64,000 nucleotides of DNA, from positions 1,116,001 to 1,180,000 of the forward strand of contig NZ_JACSEU010000001.1 in NCBI RefSeq assembly GCF_014334335.1, read 5' to 3'. The notes under the pieces are model-generated. The model ran no database searches and was not told the origin of the DNA. It saw only the letters and a program-made list of their open reading frames with translations. Both the position numbers and the translations under genes were made by a program. The first letter of the stretch is position 1, and every line of letters begins with the position of its first letter. This document shows, piece after piece, positions 1-8,531 of the stretch. Source of the stretch: Treponema sp. Marseille-Q3903. GTDB taxonomy: Bacteria > Spirochaetota > Spirochaetia > Treponematales > Treponemataceae.

Positions 1-48
1 ACAGTGCATGGAGCAATGTTGCTGAATTCACATATTAATAAAAATTAG
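1..48 (+). other. Possible 3' tail of an upstream coding region
   Basis: The first 15 codons in frame 1 are open and end in TAG at 46-48. The tail is too short to identify. The rest of the stretch up to the ruvC promoter shows only a weak inverted repeat (TTGGGG near 56 with CCCCAA near 82) without a T run. Confidence 0.2.
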
Positions 49-136
49 ATAGCTTGGGGTCTTGATGTTGAGAGTCGAGCCCCAATAAAATCCGCGGACT
101 AGTATTGCCCTTAAGTCTTACCAATAATTTTGTATT

Positions 137-167
137 TTGCAATTTTTACCGCGATTTATGATACAAT
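137..167 (+). promoter_or_regulatory. Putative ruvC promoter, leaderless layout
   Basis: TTGCAA at 137-142 and TACAAT at 162-167 are separated by 19 nt. The ruvC ATG begins at 174, exactly 6 nt after the -10 hexamer, and no Shine-Dalgarno sequence lies between them. Transcription would therefore start at or next to the ATG. The 19-nt spacer is longer than ideal. Confidence 0.45.
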
Positions 168-173
168 AAAAAT

Positions 174-659
174 ATGTGCAATAATAAAAGAGTTCTTGGA
201 ATTGACCCCGGTCTTGCGAATACGGGATTTGGTGTTGTAGATTTTGTAGACGGTAGATACAAAATGGTGAGTTATGGATGCATCACCACTAGTTCAAAAG
301 ATGCTCGCGGTGAACGGCTGATTAAAATCTACACAAGTTTATGCGCTGTTATAGACGAATTTCAGCCACAGGAAGCCGGAATGGAGACTCTTTTTTTTGC
401 CCGTAATGCGACATCTGCTATGGGGGTTTCCGAGGCGAGAGGTGTTGTAACTCTTTGCCTTGCTCAGCACAGAATAAAACTTGGCGAGTATAAGCCCAAT
501 CAGATTAAGCAGGCTGTAACAGGGACTGCCGCTGCAGATAAAGAGCTTGTTGAAAAATATGTAAAAATTCTGCTCGGCCTTGATGCTGAGCCAAAACCAG
601 ACCACGCCGCAGACGCACTTGCATGCGCAATAACTCATTTGCATTATTCTGCAAGATAA
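174..659 (+). CDS. ruvC: Crossover junction endodeoxyribonuclease RuvC
   Basis: RuvC is the dimeric Holliday-junction resolvase that nicks junctions processed by RuvAB. The 161-residue length is normal for the family. The RNase-H-like acidic residues are visible: D11 in GIDPG, E71 in METLFF, and D143/D147 in the C-terminal DHAADALA segment. The start is ATG 174; it has no ribosome binding site and sits 6 nt after a -10-like TACAAT, so a leaderless message is likely. ruvA and ruvB follow on the same strand, giving the complete RuvABC set. ruvA has its own promoter-like site. The family assignment is secure; the translation mode is inferred. Confidence 0.97.
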   Translation: MCNNKRVLGIDPGLANTGFGVVDFVDGRYKMVSYGCITTSSKDARGERLIKIYTSLCAVIDEFQPQEAGMETLFFARNATSAMGVSEARGVVTLCLAQHRIKLGEYKPNQIKQAVTGTAAADKELVEKYVKILLGLDAEPKPDHAADALACAITHLHYSAR

Positions 660-670
660 AAGTGGGCGTT

Positions 671-756
671 GCGGGCAGGGTGGAAGAAAAATTTGCCCGC
701 TAGAAGGGGTGGCGCAAGACCACTTGTGGGCTGGAGCCAGGGGAAGACTTTCCCCT
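671..756 (+). repeat. GC-rich intergenic element with two stem-loops
   Basis: The ruvC-ruvA gap is much richer in G and C than its surroundings. It holds an inverted repeat, GCGGGCA (671-677) with TGCCCGC (694-700), and a perfect 7-bp hairpin with a GACT loop, AGGGGAA (739-745) with TTCCCCT (750-756). The T run at 772-777 is too far from the second stem for a classical terminator. It may be a dispersed intergenic repeat or part of a ruvC terminator. No second copy was seen in this window. Confidence 0.45.
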
Positions 757-758
757 AC

Positions 759-787
759 TTAATAAAAATCATTTTTTGCTATATAAT
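759..787 (+). promoter_or_regulatory. Putative ruvA promoter, leaderless layout
   Basis: A consensus TATAAT lies at 782-787 with a weak -35 (TTAATA, 759-764) 17 nt upstream. The ruvA ATG at 794 follows after 6 nt (TGTCTT) and there is no Shine-Dalgarno motif. Confidence 0.5.
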
Positions 788-793
788 TGTCTT

Positions 794-1405
794 ATGTTCA
801 ATTCAATCAGCGGAATTATTACCGGAAAATTTCCAAAACAGCTTTTTTTAGACAACAACGGTGTTGAATGGGATATCTGTATGCCTGACTCAAATATCGA
901 TATGATTGGCGGCGTTGGAAACGAAGTTAGGGTTTACACATGGCTTCAGCATACAGATCAACTTATGAATCTTTACGGATTTGCTACCGCAGATGAGCGA
1001 AGTTTGTTTTTTGACCTTCTTAAAGTTGATGGAATTGGCCCAAAAGGTGCTGTAAAAATAATGAGCTCTGTTTCGAGCGCTCGTTTGATGGATGTTCTTG
1101 AAAAAGGCGACATTGAAATGCTCGAAAAAATTCCTGGCGTTGGTAAAAAAACTGCCGGTAAAATGATGCTCGCACTCAAGGGAAAATTGTCGCTTTCAGA
1201 GCCTGCCTCTGTTTCAAAATCTAGTTCAAATCCTTTTTCGGATGTTGTCGCATCTCTAGCGAACATGGGTTACGACAAAACTCTGGCAAGTCAAAAAGTT
1301 ATTCAACTCAATCAGGAACTTTCTTCAAGTGCTGATTTTTCGGCAAAATCTCAAAAAGAAAAAGAAGAAATTATATTCAGAAAAGCGATTGTTGAGCTTG
1401 CTTAG
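794..1405 (+). CDS. ruvA: Holliday junction branch migration protein RuvA
   Basis: RuvA binds four-way junctions as a tetramer and loads the RuvB motor. The 203-residue product begins MFNSISGIITGKF, the usual N-terminal OB-fold start. It contains the two helix-hairpin-helix motifs, one around DGIGPKGAVKI (about 82-92) and one around IPGVGKKTAGKM (about 117-128). A C-terminal RuvB-binding domain ends the protein. An upstream in-frame TTG at 776 would add six residues but falls before and across the -10 box, so ATG 794 is preferred. ruvB starts 9 nt after the stop and is presumably co-transcribed. Confidence 0.97.
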   Translation: MFNSISGIITGKFPKQLFLDNNGVEWDICMPDSNIDMIGGVGNEVRVYTWLQHTDQLMNLYGFATADERSLFFDLLKVDGIGPKGAVKIMSSVSSARLMDVLEKGDIEMLEKIPGVGKKTAGKMMLALKGKLSLSEPASVSKSSSNPFSDVVASLANMGYDKTLASQKVIQLNQELSSSADFSAKSQKEKEEIIFRKAIVELA

Positions 1406-1414
1406 GGGATATAA

Positions 1415-2494
1415 ATGAAAGACGATGATGTTTCTGAAAGTACAAATTTTTCCTCAATCGTTCGCGCTGATTTACACGACTTTGATGATAATGATACAAC
1501 TTTGCGTCCTCAATTGCTCAAAGATTTTCTCGGTCAGGAAGGCGTAAAAAAGAATCTGAAAGTCTTTATAGAAGCCGCAAAACAACGCCAAGAACCACTC
1601 GATCATCTTCTTTTGATTGGTCCTCCGGGGCTTGGTAAAACGACTTTAGCTCAGATTACAGCTCACGAACTTGGAGTTGATTTTAAGGTGACTTCAGCCC
1701 CAGCGCTAGATAAGCCAAAAGACTTGGCTGGAATTTTGTCTACAATCACGGAGCGGACTGTTTTTTTTATTGACGAAATTCACCGTTTAAAGCCTGCGAT
1801 TGAAGAGATGCTTTACATAGCGATGGAAGATTTTGAACTCGACTGGATTATAGGTCAGGGAGCAGCGGCTAGAACTGTTCGCATTCCAATTCCGCCTTTT
1901 ACATTGATTGGAGCTACTACAAAGGCTGGAAGTGTAAGTTCGCCGCTTCGTTCACGTTTTGGGTTTATCCCACGGTTTGAATTTTATACTCAGGAAGAGC
2001 TCGCCTCTATCATAAAGCGTTCTTCTAAGATTCTTGATGTTTTGATTGAGACGGAGGCCGCGATGCTGCTCGCTCAGTGCTGCCGTGGAACTCCACGTGT
2101 AGCGAACAGAGTTTTGAGACGGATGCGTGACTTTGCCCAGATTGAAGGAAAAAATGTAATAACAATAGATATTGTTGATAACGGATTAAAACGCCTTGAC
2201 ATAGATGAGATTGGGCTTGAAAAATACGACAGGGAAATTCTTTTTTCTATCATAAACAACTTTGGAGGCGGTCCTGTTGGTGCAGAGACTCTTGCAATAA
2301 GCATTGGAGAAAGCATCGATACTCTTGAAGACTACTATGAGCCTTATCTTATTCAGTGTGGTCTTTTGCAGCGCACGCCGCGTGGAAGAACTGTCACCGA
2401 AAAAGCGTATAAACATCTTGGACTTGCTAATCTTTTTAGTGAGGAAAACTCTGACAAAAAAAATATTTCCGACTGCCAGGGAACGCTGTTTTGA
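1415..2494 (+). CDS. ruvB: Holliday junction branch migration ATPase RuvB
   Basis: RuvB is the hexameric AAA+ motor that drives branch migration on RuvA-bound junctions. The 359-residue length is normal. Walker A (GPPGLGKTT) is at 69-77, Walker B (DEIH) at about 120-123, sensor 1 (GATT) at about 166-169, and the arginine-finger segment SPLRSRFG at about 176-183. The C-terminal winged helix carries RTPRGR. ATG 1415 is preceded by GGGGATATAA. The first 25 or so residues are acidic and variable, and the last 20 residues after the winged helix look like a lineage-specific tail. It lies 9 nt downstream of ruvA. Confidence 0.98.
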   Translation: MKDDDVSESTNFSSIVRADLHDFDDNDTTLRPQLLKDFLGQEGVKKNLKVFIEAAKQRQEPLDHLLLIGPPGLGKTTLAQITAHELGVDFKVTSAPALDKPKDLAGILSTITERTVFFIDEIHRLKPAIEEMLYIAMEDFELDWIIGQGAAARTVRIPIPPFTLIGATTKAGSVSSPLRSRFGFIPRFEFYTQEELASIIKRSSKILDVLIETEAAMLLAQCCRGTPRVANRVLRRMRDFAQIEGKNVITIDIVDNGLKRLDIDEIGLEKYDREILFSIINNFGGGPVGAETLAISIGESIDTLEDYYEPYLIQCGLLQRTPRGRTVTEKAYKHLGLANLFSEENSDKKNISDCQGTLF

Positions 2495-2516
2495 TTCTGC
2501 ATGCAAACAAGATTAG

Positions 2517-2545
2517 TTCCCACGCCGATTTGTTTGCGATATAAT
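2517..2545 (+). promoter_or_regulatory. Putative queA promoter, near-leaderless
   Basis: TATAAT at 2540-2545 follows a weak -35 (TTCCCA, 2517-2522) by 17 nt. The queA ATG at 2554 is only 8 nt beyond the -10 box and no Shine-Dalgarno is present. Confidence 0.45.
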
Positions 2546-2553
2546 CACAAATT

Positions 2554-3627
2554 ATGTTAACAACTGATTTTAATTTTGAACTGCCTGAAGAGCTTATAGC
2601 GCAACATCCGTGTGGGATTCGCGGTCAAGATAAGCTTATGTTTTTGGGGCGAAAAAGCGGCGTTGTTAAGCATTACGCTATGGATGATTTGCCGTCTTTA
2701 ATCACACCTGATACTCTTATGGTTTTTAATAATTCACGCGTCAGACGCGCTCGCGTTTACGGCATAAAAGAAACAACAGGTCGCGAGACTGAATTTATGT
2801 TTTTGAACACGATTGATAAAGAGTGCCGCATTTGGAACACTATGGTAAAATCCGCAAAAAAACAGAAACCTGGAATGCGTTACAAATTTCCCGATGGAAC
2901 TATTGGTACAATAGTAGAGATTTCGGGGAATGTAGGGACTGAATTTAGGGCAATGAAGTTCGACGCTGCGCTCGATGAAGACTGGTTTGAAAAAAACGGT
3001 CACATTCCGCTTCCTCCTTATATAAAACGAGAAGATACAGAGGAAGATTCCGAACGCTATCAAAATGTCTACGCCGACAAAATCGGTTCTGCGGCATGCC
3101 CTACGGCTGGTCTTCATTTTACTCAAGATATGCTTTCAAGACTAGACAAAGCCGGAATAGAACGATGTTTTGTTACGCTTCATGTAGGGCTTGGAACTTT
3201 TCTTCCTGTCCGCGAAAGCAACATCGAAAATCACAAAATGCACGAAGAATGGTATACAATACCTGCCGAAACTGCCGAAAAAATCAACAAGGCTAAAAGA
3301 GAGGGGCGCCCCATCCTTGCAGTCGGGACAACGAGTGTCAGGACGTTGGAAAGTGCTGCTCAGGAATTTGAAAAAAAAGAAGGAGCTTCAGAGGCAGACG
3401 GGAAGTTGATTTTTGCCGGTACTTCTTCGACAAGAATATTTATGTATCCTGGGTTTAAGTTTAAAATTGTAGACCAGATGTTTACAAACTTTCACACACC
3501 TGAAAGCACTTTGATAATGCTTGTGAGCGCGTTTGCAGGGCGCGAAAACATACTCAATGCATATAAACAGGCTGTCGAAAACCGATACAGATTTTTTTCC
3601 TATGGTGACTGCATGCTTATAAAATAA
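2554..3627 (+). CDS. queA: S-adenosylmethionine:tRNA ribosyltransferase-isomerase QueA
   Basis: QueA transfers and isomerises the ribosyl group of S-adenosylmethionine onto preQ1 at tRNA position 34, giving epoxyqueuosine. The 357-residue protein has the family signatures: FELPEELIAQHP at the N terminus, NNSRV near residue 53, the segment ACPTAGLHFT near 187-196, HVGLGTF near 211-217, and NFHTPESTL near the C terminus. The queuosine enzyme tgt lies in this window at 20.2 kb in a separate operon. The downstream neighbour is convergent, with only 12 nt between stop codons. Confidence 0.97.
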   Translation: MLTTDFNFELPEELIAQHPCGIRGQDKLMFLGRKSGVVKHYAMDDLPSLITPDTLMVFNNSRVRRARVYGIKETTGRETEFMFLNTIDKECRIWNTMVKSAKKQKPGMRYKFPDGTIGTIVEISGNVGTEFRAMKFDAALDEDWFEKNGHIPLPPYIKREDTEEDSERYQNVYADKIGSAACPTAGLHFTQDMLSRLDKAGIERCFVTLHVGLGTFLPVRESNIENHKMHEEWYTIPAETAEKINKAKREGRPILAVGTTSVRTLESAAQEFEKKEGASEADGKLIFAGTSSTRIFMYPGFKFKIVDQMFTNFHTPESTLIMLVSAFAGRENILNAYKQAVENRYRFFSYGDCMLIK

Positions 3628-3639
3628 CGGCTTGGCAGA

Positions 3640-4437
3640 TTAAGTCAGCTGTTCAAAACTATACCTTGTCAGATTAAAGAACTGCTGTTTTACAACATCG
3701 GAAATCATTTTGTCAGTTGCAGTTTTTTGAAATTCCTCTATGACAAGATTTTCAATTTCGTTTATATCGCTCTGCTGAAGAGGCAATCTGCGTCCAATCA
3801 TCGCATTTTCAAATTCCTTGCTATAGAATGCAAAAGGCCCTGCAAATGCAAGGTGAACATTCAGCAAACTGTTTTTTTCAGTATCCGCCATAAAAGCAAA
3901 AGAAGCCGACTGCTGAGTAATCGTATGCTCTGAGCCGATTCGCCTGAAAATTGAGAGTTCTGCATCTACAATCGGAATCCTGATATTTGTCAAAATAAAT
4001 CCGTCCGGTACGCCTTTAAAGTTTCTTATATTTTCTGTCCGCGTTTCATCTAAGTTTTTGAATTCAAGGCGAGCATCAAGTGCCATAAGCGGAGCAAATA
4101 AAGTGAGTTTGTGTTCAGGAGTGCAGATGTTTCCGCCCACTGTTGCGATATTGCGAATGAAAGGATTTGCAATGCAGTTTAGCGCTTCGTAGAGAATCTG
4201 CGGAAGATGTGTTTGCCCTATGTTCAACAAATCTGAAAGCGTTGCCCCCGGTCCGACGTCTATATACAGCTCGTGTCTTACAATTTGAGAAATCGATTTT
4301 ATTCCGTGAGTCGAAATAAATTTATCGGGGAGACTTTCAATTCTCGTACAGCCGCCTACAATTTGTGTTCCTGGATTGTTCGAAAGAATTTTTATCAAAT
4401 CGGTTTCATTTCTTGCGTAAAGTATTGTCTTTCCCAT
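3640..4437 (-). CDS. FAD-binding subunit of a xanthine-dehydrogenase-type complex
   Basis: This 265-residue protein resembles the medium FAD-binding subunit of molybdenum hydroxylases, which passes electrons from the iron-sulfur subunit to an acceptor. It has the N-terminal GGCTRIE loop (near 28-34), a VGPGATLSDLL segment, and IRNIATVGGNI, the FAD pyrophosphate-binding signature, around residue 100. The family's usual SPAGD-like stretch after GGNI is replaced by CTPEHKLT. It is the last gene of a likely minus-strand operon and directly abuts the 2Fe-2S subunit. Because the catalytic partner is degenerate, the real reaction is unknown. Confidence 0.8.
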   Translation of the reverse strand: MGKTILYARNETDLIKILSNNPGTQIVGGCTRIESLPDKFISTHGIKSISQIVRHELYIDVGPGATLSDLLNIGQTHLPQILYEALNCIANPFIRNIATVGGNICTPEHKLTLFAPLMALDARLEFKNLDETRTENIRNFKGVPDGFILTNIRIPIVDAELSIFRRIGSEHTITQQSASFAFMADTEKNSLLNVHLAFAGPFAFYSKEFENAMIGRRLPLQQSDINEIENLVIEEFQKTATDKMISDVVKQQFFNLTRYSFEQLT

Positions 4438-4929
4438 TTAAACCTCTTTTTCTCCGCTTCGTTTGAGTCTTCTGCTTGAAAGTTGAATTGCATAAATAAT
4501 TCCGTTTACAAGGGTTTCAATGTCTATGCAGCAAGGTGAAAGATTTTTTACGGAATCAGTTATTTCCTGCCGAGTCGGAATTTTGTTTAATTTTATTATC
4601 TGATAAGCAGAAAAGACTTTTCCTGCATTGCAGTAACCGCACAGCTTAATGCCGGCTTTCGAAAAACCTTCCATGATGAGCTTGTAATCTTCCGTTGTCT
4701 TAAAAAGTTCGAGTGTTTCAATTTTGTCGTCTTTTACAAGCCCGGCAGGGATTTTGCAAGAGGCAACAGGTTTTCCATTTAAGAGAACAGTACATGCTCC
4801 ACAAAATCCGTTGCTACAGCCACCTTTTACAGAAAGACAGTTGTTTTTATGGAGAACTTTCATCAATGATTCATCTGCATGAGCATTTAAAATTATTTTT
4901 GTCCCGTTTAATGTTACAGGTATTTTCAT
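4438..4929 (-). CDS. 2Fe-2S subunit of a xanthine-dehydrogenase-type complex
   Basis: A 163-residue homologue of the small two-cluster subunit of molybdenum hydroxylases. The N-terminal ferredoxin-like cluster is intact: C38, C43 and C46 in CSNGFCGAC, plus C58. The second, alpha-helical cluster is altered. CGYC (C97, C100) is present, but the following Pro-Gly is Ala-Gly, and the usual C-R-C-T-G-Y is S-P-C-C-I-D (131-136), so one aligned cysteine is serine with an extra neighbouring cysteine. The gene overlaps the large-subunit gene by 4 nt, so the pair is translationally coupled. Loss of one ligand may weaken the cluster next to the cofactor. Confidence 0.85.
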   Translation of the reverse strand: MKIPVTLNGTKIILNAHADESLMKVLHKNNCLSVKGGCSNGFCGACTVLLNGKPVASCKIPAGLVKDDKIETLELFKTTEDYKLIMEGFSKAGIKLCGYCNAGKVFSAYQIIKLNKIPTRQEITDSVKNLSPCCIDIETLVNGIIYAIQLSSRRLKRSGEKEV

Positions 4930-7217
4930 TCTCGATCTCCTTGATTTTCTTGCTTTGTTCGTTTTTTAGTAAGTTTAAAAAGCAAATCTTCAGTGCATGG
5001 AATTTCTGTAAGTTGCGTGGTGAGGGCTAGTGAAAGTGCAGAAGAAAACGCCGCCGGAAGAGAATTGTGAATCAAGCCTCCGACTTGCCCGGATTTGTTG
5101 TTTGAAGATGTGAAAGTGATGTCGATAAAATCGCATGAGACAGACTTTCCCTTTACGAGCATTGCGAGTTCCTGTTGAATTTCGAGCCGCAGAGTCTTTT
5201 TTGCAGCCGCTTCATCAAAAACTTCCCCACAGTCTGCGCAAACCCAAACGCCTTTTATTTTTTCATTGTAAGTGTAAGTGTCGAGCTCAACTTCTACAAT
5301 TGTTGTTATAAACGATGTCGTAGAAAACGGAACTCCGGTGAAAGTATCTTTGTTCCATTTTTTTCGCTGACTAGGCTGAACACCTCGTTTTGAAGAGATC
5401 GGGAGCGGTTGATGAAACCTTTTCTTTTGAATATCGATGCAGCATTTTTTCAAAAGTTCATTCAACACGCCAATCGAGCTGTATGAATCTTCAGGAGTTT
5501 CAGGCAATTCTTCAATATCAAATTCCGAATCGATGATTATATTGTTTTTTTCAATCTGAAGTATTTCGGCAGCCGTATTTTTCCATATTTCCTGAACAAC
5601 CGATGACGGTTTAATCGTGTGGATTATCAGTTTATCATCAGTTGTGAGCGTAACTTCAATTTTAGAATCGTAATAAAAAAATGACTTTCCGTTGTATTCT
5701 GATGGGACATACGCAGTTGCAACGCCGATTCCTCGCAGTGGTAGTGCAAAAAACGCTTTGTTGCTGCGTTCAACTCTGTCAGCTGCTTCCATTTGAAACG
5801 ATGCGTATTTTCTGTTGAAATCGCTTTTTTGAATGACAGTCTTAATTGTGTCAGTTACGTCTGCAATCGGAATATCAAAAGGAAAAGGAGATATTTTTGA
5901 CTGCTTTTTATTTTGAATAGAATTTACAAGCCTCAGTTCATCAGGAAAAACATTTGTCTGGCTGCTGATTTTTTGCATTTCATTTTCAATCGCAAAAAAT
6001 GCCTGAGAGTCTATAGAACGAATTGAAACCGAAGTAGGCGGAGTTTTTGAAGTATGAGTTTTTGTAGAGACGTAAAGATTTTGAGGTTTGTAGTAACTCG
6101 TTGCGGCTAGCGTGATTCTGTCTGTGATTTCCTGAGCAAACGGATTTGAAATTCCAATATCAATATCGATATCGACGCGCATCGCAAAAATCTGTCCGCT
6201 CGGTTCAACTGCTGTTTTGTATTTAAACTTTGTGATTACTCCTGGCCCCATATATTCTTCTTGTTCTCTTTGTGAAAGCACGAGTTTTACAGGCTTTTTT
6301 GAAAGATATGATGCAACGGCAACTTGCGCCGCGAGTTGTGATGTTCTGGACAATCCTGTCCGATATATTTCCGCCGCCTTAGTTTTATGTATAAAAATTT
6401 TATTTTGCGCGATTCCAAGAACATCTGCAATCGTTGTCTGCGTCAGATATGTCCAGCATGAAGGAACATAAATATGAATTTCTTCTCCATCGGTATAACA
6501 TGCAGCTCCTTCAGTTTCCTGCCACTTCGGTATTACAAAATTTTCCTGCCAAGAGCTTTCCGATATTGTTCTGGAGGTTCCGTTTTCGTTTGCCTCTGAA
6601 AAAAGTTTTTTGTCTGCTTCTTCAGGTGAGAGCTTCTCATAAATTCCATATTTTACGATTCTTGAAGCAACTTCGACAGTCGGTGCTTTTTCTATTCGAG
6701 ATTTGTCAAGCACGTCGTTTAGTGACGGCATGTCGTTGATTAAATCTACAAAATCGGAAACTTCTGCATCGTTGTGATTATTTTTGCTGTCATTTTCATT
6801 TAATGTAGAATTTGTTGTGGGCTTTTTTTTGCTGTTTATGACGTTGTGAAGTGCCGATTCAAGCGATTCAATGTCAAAGCTTACAGAAACCTGACTGAGC
6901 AATTTTTGAACTTCCTGTTCATCAGGTCCAAAAAGAATTCCAATCGGTTCTCCCTGATATGAAATTCTATCGTAGCCAAAAATCTTAGTCGTCGTCTTAT
7001 TTATCTGAATCGATTTTGCAGCCGGAATATTTTTGTGAGTATAAAGATAATATCCGTCAGGCAAACTTGAAATTGTAACATCTTTTATTTTTCCTGATGC
7101 TGCCGGGCTGCGGACAAGGGCTGCATACAGACAATCAGGTTTTTCAAAATCGCTGTAAAATCCGGACGCTTCAAGAGAACGTTTGTTTTTTTTATCTTCG
7201 CTTTTTTTTGCCCTCAT
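4926..7217 (-). CDS. Degenerate molybdopterin-binding subunit, xanthine dehydrogenase family
   Basis: The 763-residue protein aligns along its length with the large subunit of xanthine dehydrogenase and aldehyde oxidase, for example CLYAALVRSPAASGKIKDV at about 29-47 and KPVKLVLSQREQEEYMGPG at about 308-326. The cofactor-contact motifs are missing: the GGxFGxK loop is AAEIYRTG (about 281-288), the FRGFG motif reads SIRSIDSQ (about 398-405), the GQG loop is absent near the SVVQEIW segment, and the active-site GVGE is GQVGG (about 710-714). It probably does not perform classical hydroxylation. AAGGAAAC precedes the ATG. It is downstream of two sugar-modification genes on the same strand. Confidence 0.8.
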   Translation of the reverse strand: MRAKKSEDKKNKRSLEASGFYSDFEKPDCLYAALVRSPAASGKIKDVTISSLPDGYYLYTHKNIPAAKSIQINKTTTKIFGYDRISYQGEPIGILFGPDEQEVQKLLSQVSVSFDIESLESALHNVINSKKKPTTNSTLNENDSKNNHNDAEVSDFVDLINDMPSLNDVLDKSRIEKAPTVEVASRIVKYGIYEKLSPEEADKKLFSEANENGTSRTISESSWQENFVIPKWQETEGAACYTDGEEIHIYVPSCWTYLTQTTIADVLGIAQNKIFIHKTKAAEIYRTGLSRTSQLAAQVAVASYLSKKPVKLVLSQREQEEYMGPGVITKFKYKTAVEPSGQIFAMRVDIDIDIGISNPFAQEITDRITLAATSYYKPQNLYVSTKTHTSKTPPTSVSIRSIDSQAFFAIENEMQKISSQTNVFPDELRLVNSIQNKKQSKISPFPFDIPIADVTDTIKTVIQKSDFNRKYASFQMEAADRVERSNKAFFALPLRGIGVATAYVPSEYNGKSFFYYDSKIEVTLTTDDKLIIHTIKPSSVVQEIWKNTAAEILQIEKNNIIIDSEFDIEELPETPEDSYSSIGVLNELLKKCCIDIQKKRFHQPLPISSKRGVQPSQRKKWNKDTFTGVPFSTTSFITTIVEVELDTYTYNEKIKGVWVCADCGEVFDEAAAKKTLRLEIQQELAMLVKGKSVSCDFIDITFTSSNNKSGQVGGLIHNSLPAAFSSALSLALTTQLTEIPCTEDLLFKLTKKRTKQENQGDRE

Positions 7218-7241
7218 TTTGTTTCCTTGATAATTTTATAT

Positions 7242-8486
7242 TTATTTATGATTTTCTTCACCGATTTTTTTTACAGTATCTATTACAAGTTCAGCCTGTT
7301 GATCTGTCATATCCGGGAACAGAGGAATTGAAATTGTCTGGCTGTACTGTTTTTCTGCATTCGGATAGTTTTCACAAGTAAAATCAGGATAAAGTTTTTG
7401 CCAGTAAGTAAAATGAAAAATCGGGATAAAATGAACTGATATACCAATCCCGGCTAGTTGCATTTTTTTTGCAAATTCTTCACGGTTGATTGTTAGCTTA
7501 TCCTCTTTTATGCGAAGAAGATAAAGGTGCCATGCATTTCCCTGTCCGTCAGGAGGAAGGGTTATAAAGTCTAAATCTGCAAAAGATTTGTTGTACATCT
7601 CTACGATTCTTTTTCGCTGTTCATAAAACAATTTTGCACGTTCCAGCTGGCAGACACCCAACGCTGCCAAGACATCAGGTAAATTGAATTTATAGCCGGG
7701 AGCGACGATGTCGTATTCCCAAGAGGCTTTTGGAGATGTGTAACGATCCCAAGTTGTGCGGTCCATTCCGTGCATGCGCATCACAGTCATCCGTTTTGCA
7801 AGACATTCATCACGAGTGCAAACCATTCCGCCTTCCGCTGTCGTTATAGTTTTTGTGACGTAAAATGAAAAAACGCCGGCATCTCCGATAGCCCCAGCGT
7901 ACCCAACATCTGTCGGAGATGGAAACGAATGTGCAGCATCTTCAATCACTCTGATTCTATTTTCCGGCGTGCTGTATTTTTTTGCGAGCTCAACGATGCG
8001 TTTCATGTTGCAGATATTTCCGGCAATATGAACCGGAACGATTGCACGAACTTTGCGTCCGTTTTCCATATCTTTTTTTAGGATTTCTTCTATTTTGTCC
8101 GGATCTATGTTGTAACTGTCTTTTTCTATATCTGCAAAAAAAACATCTGCTTTCAAGTGACGCGCACATGCCGCTGTGCTTACAAAAGTATACGGTGTAG
8201 TTATGACGGCAGTTCCTTCTTTTACACCGCAAGCTTCCATTGCAAGAATCATACCTGATGTGTTTGAATTAACTGCAAGCGAGAGAGGTTGCCTTTCGTC
8301 CATTCCAAATTTTTGCCTTGTGATAGAAACTTCAGGGCTGTCTTTTATCGCATCGCTGAATTTTTTTTCAAATTCGAGTGCATATTTTCCTGTCGTCAGC
8401 CAGCCTGAGCGGAGAACTTCCAAGACAGCATCTTCCTCTGCCTTTGTAATCGATGCTCTGTGAAATGGAACTTTTATCTCTGCCAT
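7242..8486 (-). CDS. DegT/DnrJ/EryC1/StrS family PLP aminotransferase
   Basis: These enzymes add an amino group to keto-deoxy nucleotide sugars, using pyridoxal phosphate. The 414-residue length is typical. The Schiff-base lysine is K212 in YVTKTITTAEGG, and the cofactor-stacking segment EDAAHS is at 182-187. The N-terminal segment PFHRASITKAEEDAVLEVL is characteristic. AAGG lies 6-9 nt before the ATG. It sits 45 nt downstream of a nucleotide-sugar 4,6-dehydratase homologue, which would make its substrate, so the pair probably builds an amino-deoxy sugar for a glycan or protein modification. The exact sugar is unknown. Confidence 0.93.
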   Translation of the reverse strand: MAEIKVPFHRASITKAEEDAVLEVLRSGWLTTGKYALEFEKKFSDAIKDSPEVSITRQKFGMDERQPLSLAVNSNTSGMILAMEACGVKEGTAVITTPYTFVSTAACARHLKADVFFADIEKDSYNIDPDKIEEILKKDMENGRKVRAIVPVHIAGNICNMKRIVELAKKYSTPENRIRVIEDAAHSFPSPTDVGYAGAIGDAGVFSFYVTKTITTAEGGMVCTRDECLAKRMTVMRMHGMDRTTWDRYTSPKASWEYDIVAPGYKFNLPDVLAALGVCQLERAKLFYEQRKRIVEMYNKSFADLDFITLPPDGQGNAWHLYLLRIKEDKLTINREEFAKKMQLAGIGISVHFIPIFHFTYWQKLYPDFTCENYPNAEKQYSQTISIPLFPDMTDQQAELVIDTVKKIGEENHK

Positions 8487-8531
8487 ATTTGCCTTCTATA
8501 ATTTTCAATTTTCCCGATTTGACAATTATAA

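Noticed and set aside
45-93. Terminator upstream of ruvC
   Set aside because: The TTGGGG/CCCCAA pair has a long unpaired loop and no T run.
669-851. Open frame between ruvC and ruvA on the plus strand
   Set aside because: It has no ribosome binding site, overlaps the ruvA start and reads through the GC-rich hairpin element. Its composition does not look like protein.
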